Of a stretch of DNA of 64,000 bases, positions 57,113-64,000 are shown one piece after another. The stretch is taken from the NCBI GenBank assembly GCA_028583685.1, contig JAMXIF010000077.1, positions 11,850,363 through 11,914,362 of the forward strand. Direction: 5' to 3'. Position 1 is the first letter of the stretch, and every line of letters begins with the position of its first letter. Below the pieces are notes generated by a model. That model worked only from the letters and a program-made list of their open reading frames with translations. It did no database searches and had not been told where the DNA came from. This DNA comes from Petaurus breviceps papuanus (taxonomy: Eukaryota; Chordata; Mammalia; Diprotodontia; Petauridae). Position numbers and translations under genes: made by a program.

Positions 57113-57711
57113 TCTCGCATCTTTGTAGTAGATTATTTTATCCTACCATCATTTTCAAGCCTTTTCTTCCTCCATTGTCCTTCAAAAAATTGCTTTTGAC
57201 AAAAAATAACCAGTGTTCATAGAAAAGTTACTCCCAGGGAATAAATAAGACAATAGCCTTCATAAATTCTTACATCAGACCTTATATTCCAGGGTGACTT
57301 GTGTTACTTCTAGCCTCTATTCAGGTCACTCAGCTCAGCAATACACTGGGTTAATCACTTGGTCCTCAAAAGAGCCTGAAATGCCATTATGGATTGTCCA
57401 TTAGGGCAGTAATTTATAATGAAATGGTGATGCGTTCTCAGGCAATAGACTGGAATATAACCTGGTCTTCTACTTTTACTAGACTGACAACAAGTCACCA
57501 TATTTAAGAGCCTTAGTTTTCTAATTAGCTTAATTAAAAGATTGGTATTTTAGCTATTTATTTTGTGAAGAAAATACTTTGTAAGCCTTGAAGAATTCTG
57601 TAAAATTGAGCGAAAATATGGAATCATTGTTACTTCTGTTATTGAATTATCTATATCACTGAAATAACACACCTAGTTTCTATCCCTCCTATTTCTATAT
57701 TTTGTATATCT

Positions 57712-60415
57712 CCAGGGCCAGATGGATTTACAAGGGAATTCTACCAAACCTTTAAAGAACAATTATTTACAGTACGAAGTTATTTGGAAAAATAGGAGTC
57801 CTTCAAAATTCCTTTTATGACAAAATATGCTGCTATCTAAACCAGGAAGAGGCAAAACACAGAAAGAAAATTTTCTAATGCATACTGATGCAAACATCTC
57901 AAGAAAAATATTAGCAAAGAGATTACAGCAATTTATCACCAGGCTGATATACCAGGTGGGATTTATACCAGGAATGCAGGGCTTGTTCACTATTAAGAAA
58001 ACTATTAGCATAATTGACCATGTCAGTAACAAAACTAACAGAAATCATATGATCATCTCAATAGATGCAGAAAAAGCTTTTGGCAAAATACATTCCCATT
58101 AAAAACCCTAGAGAGGATACAGATAAATGGAATTTTCCTCAGAATGATGAATAGCATTTATCTAAAACCATCATCAATTATTATATGTAATGAAGATGAG
58201 CTAGAAGCATTCCTAATAAGATCAGGGGTGAAAAAAGGATGCCCATTATCATAACTATTATTCAACATTGTACTAGAAATGTTAGTGTTAGCAATAAGAG
58301 AAGAAAAAGAAATCAAAGGAATTAGACGAAGAAACAAAACTTTCACTCTTTGTAGATGATATGATGGTATATGTAGAGAATCAATAAAAAAACTACTTGA
58401 AATAATTAACAATTTTATCACAGTTGCAGGGTATAAAAATAGTACCACATAAATCATCAGCATTTCTATGTATTACCAACAAAGTCCAACAACAAGAGCT
58501 CTAAAGAGAAATTCTATTTAAAGTTATTGTAGACAACATAAAATATTTGGAATCTACTTGCCAAGAAAAACCCAGAAACTATATGAACACAATTACAAAA
58601 TATTTTTCACACAAATAAAGTCAGATCTAAACTATTGAAAAAATACATTTGATCATGGGTAGGATGAACCAATATAAAAAATGACAATTTTACCTAAATT
58701 AATTTACCTATTCAGTGCCATACCAATCAAACTACTAAAAAATATTTTATACAACTATAAAAAATAATAACCAAATTCATCTGGAAGGATAAAAGGTCAA
58801 GAATATCAAAGGGATTAATGAAAAAATGCAAAAGAAGGTGAACTGACTGTGCCAAATCTAAAACTGAATTATAAATCAGCAATCATCAAAACTATTTGCT
58901 ACTGGTTAAGAAATAGAAAGGTGGATCAGTGGAATAGGTTAGGTACACAAGACACAATAGCCAAAGACTATAGTAATCTACCATTTGATAAACCCAAAGA
59001 CTCTGGCCTCTGAGATAAGAACTCATTATTTGACACAATCTACTGGGAAAACTGGAAAAAAATGGCACAAACTAGGCATAGACCAGCATCTCACACCCTA
59101 TACCAAGATAAGGCCAAAATGAGTACATTATTTAGACCTAAAGGGTGATACCATAAGCAAATTAGGAGAGAAAGGAATAGTTTACCTGGCAGAACTATGG
59201 AGAAGGGAAGAACTTATGACCAAACAAGACATAAAGAATATTATGAAATACAAAATGGATAATTTTGATTACATTAAATTGAAAGATTTGCAGAAACAAA
59301 ACAAATGCAACAAGATTAGAAGGAAAGCAGAAAGCTGGGGAACAATTTTTTATACCCTGTTTTTCTGATAAAGGCCTGATTTCTCAAATATATAGGGAAC
59401 ATAGTCAAATTTATAAGAATACAAGTCATTCCTCAATTGATAAATGGTCAAAGGATATGGCAGTTTTTCAGATAAATTAAAGCTATCTATAGTCGTATAA
59501 AAATGTTCTAAACCACTATTGATTGATTGGAGAAATGCAAATTAAAACAATTCTGAGGTACAACCTCAGATTGGCTAATATGATAGAAGTTGAAAATGAT
59601 GAATGTTGAAAAGCTGTGGGAAAATTAGGACACTAATACATTAGTTAGTCTAGTTGTGAACTAATCCAACCATTCTGGAAAGCAATTTGAAACTATGCCC
59701 AAAGTGCTATAAAACTATGCATACCCTTTGATGTAGCAATATCACTACTAGGTCTGTATCCTAAAGAGATAATGAAAAAGGGAAAAGGACCCACATGTAC
59801 AAAAATATTTATAGCAGCTCTTTTTGTAGTGGCCAAGCATTGAAAATTGAGGGAATGCCCATCAGTTGGGGAATGGCTGGACAAATTGTAGTATACAAAT
59901 ATCACGGAATACTATTGTTCTATAAGAAATGATGAACAGGATGCTTTTAGAAAAACCTGGAAAGATTTACATGAACTGATTCTGAGTGAAGTGAGCACAA
60001 CCAGGAGAGCACTGTACACTATAACAGCAATATTGTGTGATGATCAACTATGATATACAGCTCTTCTCAGTAATGCAATGATCCAAGACAATTCCAAGGG
60101 ACTCGTGATGGAAAATGCTGACACCAACCAGAGAAGAAACTGTTGAGTTTAAATGCAGATCGAAGCATACTCTTCATTTTTTCGTTTTATTTTTCTTTTT
60201 CATGTTTTATTCCCTTTTGTTCTAAATCTTCTTTCAAAACATTACTAATGTAGAAATATGTTTAACATGATTTCACATGCATAACCTATATTAAATTGCT
60301 CGTTGTCTTGGGGAAGGGGGGAAAAGAGAGAAAAATTTGGAACTCAATCTTACAAAAATGAATGTTGAAAACTATCTTTACATGTAATTGGAAAGAAATA
60401 AAATGCTATTAAGTA
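57712..60415 (+). mobile_element. L1 LINE, 5'-truncated: RT to 3' UTR
   Basis: Begins in ORF2 at the RT entry '[16 protein letters not shown]' and carries RT motifs: '[18 protein letters not shown]', '[17 protein letters not shown]', '[16 protein letters not shown]', 'LFNIVLEMLVLAIREEKEI' and the catalytic box 'FVDDMMVYVEN' (usual L1 FADD, so Ala is replaced by Val; the two Asp are kept). It continues through 'KSAIIKTICYWLRNRKVDQW', the ORF2 C-terminus and the L1 3' UTR ('ccaagacaattccaagggac', 'gctgacaccaaccagagaag', 'ttggaactcaatcttac', 'acatgtaattggaaagaaa') to an A tail. Endonuclease and ORF1 are missing. Many stops and frame changes: an old, dead copy. No clear target duplication. Confidence 0.87.
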
Positions 60416-61084
60416 AAAAAAAAAGAAGAAGAAGAATTAAAGACATTGAACTCACTATCTCCCATGATAGCCCATTTTGGTTATGGAGAACTCTAATTTA
60501 TAGGGCATAAATTCTAATTATGTCTATTTGTAGCTTGCACCCTCCCTTGTTTCTACTTTTGTCCTCTGGGCCAAGGAGAAAAAGTCTAATATCTCTTCTA
60601 AATGAAGACCTTTCAAATAATTAAAGAAACATTCCTTCTACCCCCTACGACCTCTCCAGGATAAAGTAACAACCTTTCTGAGATTTCATTTTAACTTCTG
60701 AAATCATAGATAAAAATATGCACCCAGTCGAAAATATAAATTTCTTGCAAGGATCATGTTAAGTAATACATTTTAAAATGTACTTTAAGCTACATACATC
60801 AATAAAAATTCAAGATAACAATACCATTATCAATCTTGTTACACATTATTCACTTTTTTTTTCAATAATGAGTCAATCTAGCATGGAGGAAACACTGGAG
60901 TCCTCTCCCAGTTCATGAAGTCAAAACTGAGAATAATCCAATTAATACATTGTAAGTTAGTCACAGAAAGAAGAGTAAAACCAAGTCTAGAGAGAAACTT
61001 CACCAAATTAACAAGAAAGGCTTTTTTTTTTACTTTATTTTTGTCCAGACTCAGTAATTATGGAAGGTTAAACATCAGCTAGGC

Positions 61085-61295
61085 TCTGTAGTGCATGAAG
61101 TGCCAGGTCTAATCAGACCCTTACTAGCTGTGTGACACTTGGCAAGTCATTTAACTTTGCTTGCCTCAGTATCCTCATCTATAATATGTATTGGAGAAGT
61201 AAATGGCAAAGCACTCCAGTATCTCTACCAAGAAAACCCCAAATGGGGTCACAAAGTGTCAGACACAAGTAACACAATACAACAACAAAGGGAAA
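61085..61295 (+). repeat. MAR1-type CORE-SINE
   Basis: 'cttactagctgtgtgacact', 'tgcctcagtatcctcatcta', then the RTE-like tail 'aagtaaatggcaaagcactc', 'ccaagaaaaccccaaatggg', 'gtcacaaagtgtcagacac' and 'acaacaacaaagg'. Same family as the reverse copy at 20348. Confidence 0.85.
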
Positions 61296-62120
61296 GAACC
61301 ATTGTAGTTGTAGGTTGTAAAGTGTCCACACTAACAAAATCATAGAACTCTGACATACCATCACATATTTAAAGAAGGAAGTTGTTAACTAAAACCCATT
61401 TCTCCTTGTATTTTCACTACATTTTATAAGCAAAAACCAACCCATTTTCCTCTGGGCTTATGTATTGTAAGCATGACTCCTATTTTTGAGATTGTCATTT
61501 TAAAAATTAATTTTTAGTCAGAATAAAATAGCCCTATCGTTCCTCATGTGAACAAAAACATTGGATTTCCACCTCAGTTTTTGTTCTGAATAGCAAGATC
61601 TAGAATGATTGTTTGCTACTTAGCATAAGCGGAACACTATAGTACATTTTCTCTAAAGTCGAAATTTTAATGTGATTGTCCAACAGCCTCAGAATAAAAG
61701 GCAGACTACACTAGGCAGTCCTACATTGGGTGTTTTGCTTTTATGACTTTAATAAGATGGCCTAATGGTGTCATTACTGTTTTTATGTGTTAACCTATAG
61801 ACTCATTAAATCACTTTACCATGCCTTTAACAACTTTTTCCAACCAGTTTGCTTTCCTTTCTGTAGTTTTCTTTTTCTCTCTTTCTTGATTTGATTTGTA
61901 CAACTCTGGCCTTGTACCCTGTCACTATGGTGTATGGGGGTATTAGTGAAGTATTCCACTGTGGTGCTGTGCTGATCCCTTCAGTAAATAGTCTGGGTTA
62001 TTTAAGCAGTTTTTATATATTACACAGATTTGTACATTTTTATGTGGCTATACATATTTATAAGTTTTTTAAAAGAATCATTTTGTTTACTTGTACAGTT
62101 CAAGTTTATTGGGGAAATAT
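61296..62120. other. Unannotated stretch
   Basis: No gene or family recognised. The 178-codon open frame that starts here (61891-62427) runs into the antisense 3' UTR of the next element and into a TA microsatellite, so it is not a credible gene. Confidence 0.5.
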
Positions 62121-63063
62121 ATATATTTTAAATGCTTTATTAACTTCTGATTTACATCATTCGTTTCCACCAGATTTTGAGTTACAAATTTTCTCCCCGT
62201 TTTTCCCCTACCCATTCCCCCAAAATAGCAGTCCCACAGGGTATCCCCTCCTCCAATCTGCTCTCTCCCATATTTTCTCCCATACCCATTTCGACTTTTC
62301 CAGTAGATCTCTATGCCTCAGTGCCTGTATATCTTATTTCCCAATTACATGTAATATGGTATTAATTATATATATATATATACACAAACATATATATATA
62401 TATATACATATATATTTGAATATTTGATTTTTAAAATTTCAATTCCAGATACATTGCCTTCCTTCCTTGTCAACCACCTTTACTGGGAAGATAAGCAGTT
62501 CAGTATAGGTTGTACATGTGTGGCTAATGCAAAACAATAACATAGTAGATATATTGTAAAAGACTGACTATATTTCCCTCCCTCCTATCCGACCTCTCAC
62601 TAGTTCTATTCTCTACTTTTATCCCCTCCCTTTTCAAAAGTAGGTGCTTCCAACTTCCCTCCCCCCCAGCCTGCCCTCCATTCCATCATCCCCCCGCTCA
62701 TCCCCTTCCCCCCCTATTCTCCTGGAGGGTGAGATCCCCTATTTAGTGTGTATTTCACTCCTTCCTCAAGCCAAATTCAATGGGAATAAGGTTGACCCAT
62801 TCCCTTTTGCCTTCCTATTCTTCCCCTCCATTGTAACCATTTTCCCTTGCCTCTTTTATATGAGATAGTTTGCCCCAATCTGTCTTTCCCCATCTCCTCT
62901 CATTATATTCCTCTCACATCTTAATTTCACCTTTTAAGTATCATACCTTCCTGTTAAATTGGTCCTCTGCCCTCTATCTATGTATACCTGTAAACATATA
63001 TACACACATTCATATATGTATTCATATGCCCATATACCCTCATATATATATATATACATACAT

Positions 63064-63139
<76 letters not shown>
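63064..63139. repeat. (GATA)n microsatellite inside the HAL1-like 3' UTR
   Basis: About 19 GATA units, directly following a TATA/CATA run native to the element. Confidence 0.97.
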
Positions 63140-63179
63140 TTAAAATTATTGGTTTTCCATTTAGGAATGTTAATAGTTC

Positions 63180-64000
63180 AACTTTGATAAGTTCCTTATG
63201 ATTTCTTTTGCTGTTTACCTTCTCATGCTTCTCTTGCTTCTTGTATCTGAATGTCAAATTTTCTATTCAACTATGGTTTTTTCAGCAAGAATGCTTGAAA
63301 GTCCTCTATTCCACTGAATGACCATATTTTCCCCTGAAACATAATACTCAGGTTTTCTGGGTAGGTGACTCTTGGTTTTAATCCCAGCTCCCTTGACCTC
63401 CAGAATATCACATTCCAAGCCTCTCAATCCCTCAGTGTAGAAGCTGCCAGATCCTGGGTTATCCTGATTGTGTTTCCACAATATTCAAATTGTTTCTTCC
63501 TGGCTACTTGTAATGTTTTCTCTTTAATCTGGGAAATCTGGAACCTGGCTATAATATTCCTAGGAGTTTTCTTTTGGGGATATTTTTCAGGAGGTGATTG
63601 GTAGATTCTTTCAACCTCTATTTTGCCCTCTGCTTCTAAAACATCAGGGCAGTTTTCTTTGAGAACTTCCTGGAGGATGATTTCTAGGTTCTTACTTTGG
63701 TCATGGCTTTTATGTAGTCCAATAATTTTTAAATTATCTCTCCTGGATCTATTTTCCAGGTCGGTAGTTTTTCCCATGAGATATTTCACATTGCCTTCTA
63801 TTCTTTCATTTGTTTGGATCTGTTTAACATCATCTTGATTTCTCATAAAGTCATTAGCTTCCATTTGCTCCAATCTAATTCTGAAGCAATGATTCTCCTC
63901 ATTGAGTTTTTGAGATACTTTTTCCATCTTGCAAATTCTGGTTTTTAAGGCATTCTTCTCCTCATTGCCTTTTTGAGCCTCCTTTGCCATTTGAGTCAGT
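63180..64000 (-). pseudogene. L1-type ORF1 of the HAL1-like element (partial)
   Basis: An open frame of 188 codons (63990-63424) covers the end of the coiled coil ('KNALKTRICKMEKVSQKLN', 'FRIRLEQMEANDF'), the RRM ('GNVKYLMGKTTDLENRSRRD', 'NLKIIGLHKSHDQSKNLEI') and the start of the C-terminal domain ('TPRNIIARFQISQIKEKTL', 'ARKKQFEYCGNTIRITQD'), ending at a stop after 'LAASTLRD'. This is the same position as the stop in the 9065 copy. Beyond it, 'EAWNVIF', 'YPENLSIMFQGKIWSFSG' and 'IEDFQAFL' follow in the same order. The longest uninterrupted ORF1 reading in the window; it may extend past base 64000. Confidence 0.83.

Larger units (their letters stand above)
62123..64000 (-). mobile_element. 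HAL1-like element, cut by the window edge
   Basis: The 3' UTR (62123 to about 63180) and most of ORF1 (63180-64000) of a fourth HAL1-like copy. Same 3' UTR order as the other copies, including two TA-rich runs (about 62363-62425) and, at the position of the CATA/TATG stretch, a pure GATA array (63064-63139). The 5' part lies beyond base 64000. Confidence 0.87.

Noticed and set aside
61891-62427. 178-codon forward open frame
   Set aside because: Its second half is the antisense of the HAL1-like 3' UTR and a TA microsatellite ('YIYIYIHK...'); no domain, signal or homologous pattern in the first half.

Overview
This window reads as intergenic or deep-intronic DNA of a mammal, most likely a marsupial. 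I found no intact host protein-coding exon, rRNA, tRNA gene or CRISPR array. The marsupial call rests on repeat content: L1 3' ends of the marsupial type, ORF1-only half-L1 (HAL1-like) elements, MAR1-type CORE-SINEs that end in an RTE-like tail, RTE/BovB-like LINE remnants, very many MIR/CORE-SINEs and old L2, and tRNA-derived SINEs in single and two-unit form. The two-unit SINE makes me lean weakly towards an Australian marsupial, but I cannot name a species. All family names come from reading the sequence, not from a search.

Layout. 1-7.7 kb: old repeats (L2, two-unit SINE, RTE/BovB fragment, hAT-like MITE, CORE-SINEs, a TCTA microsatellite holding a 10-N gap, half of a second hAT element). 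7.8-11.5 kb: a reverse-strand HAL1-like element with a doubled 5' region, bounded by one 10-bp target-site duplication. 11.5-24 kb: L2, CORE-SINEs, a processed RNASEH1 pseudogene (about 14.64-15.09 kb), a MAR1 SINE and an L1 3' end. 26.5-27.1 kb: a solo LTR (reverse). 27.9-29.2 kb: an L1 3' end, then a second gapped microsatellite. 30.2-30.5 kb: a two-unit SINE inside a CORE-SINE. 33.9-35.4 kb: reverse-strand L2. 36.4-37.6 kb: five CORE-SINEs and a small MITE. 39-42 kb: L1 tail, a TC microsatellite with the third gap, hAT copy, nested SINEs, a well-kept MIR. 42.1-43.0 kb: the C-terminal part of an unusual non-LTR retrotransposon ORF. 43.6-44.2 kb: a second solo LTR of the same family (forward). 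49.0-51.9 kb and 53.8-56.7 kb: two full-length HAL1-like copies facing each other in opposite orientation, each with a target-site duplication. 57.7-60.4 kb: a 5'-truncated L1 with RT and 3' UTR. 61.1 kb: MAR1 SINE. 62.1-64 kb: a fourth HAL1-like copy running off the window.

How the parts relate. The interest lies in parasitic retrotransposition. The HAL1-like elements carry an L1-type ORF1 (coiled coil, RRM, C-terminal domain) but no endonuclease or reverse transcriptase, and their 3' UTR contains the same terminal sequence as the L1s here, so they presumably moved with L1 enzyme supplied in trans. The RNASEH1 retrocopy and the tRNA-derived SINEs would use the same kind of machinery; MAR1 has an RTE-like tail and RTE remnants are present too.

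Stretches not listed as features (for example 14.0-14.6, 20.6-21.4, 27.1-27.9, 29.5-30.1, 44.2-45.1, 56.7-57.7 and 60.4-61.1 kb) are AT-rich and hold nothing I can assign. Nothing here supports a new protein-coding system. The best leads are the doubled 5' region of one HAL1-like element, the L1-tail-within-tail structure of the family, the two-unit SINE and the RNASEH1 retrocopy.
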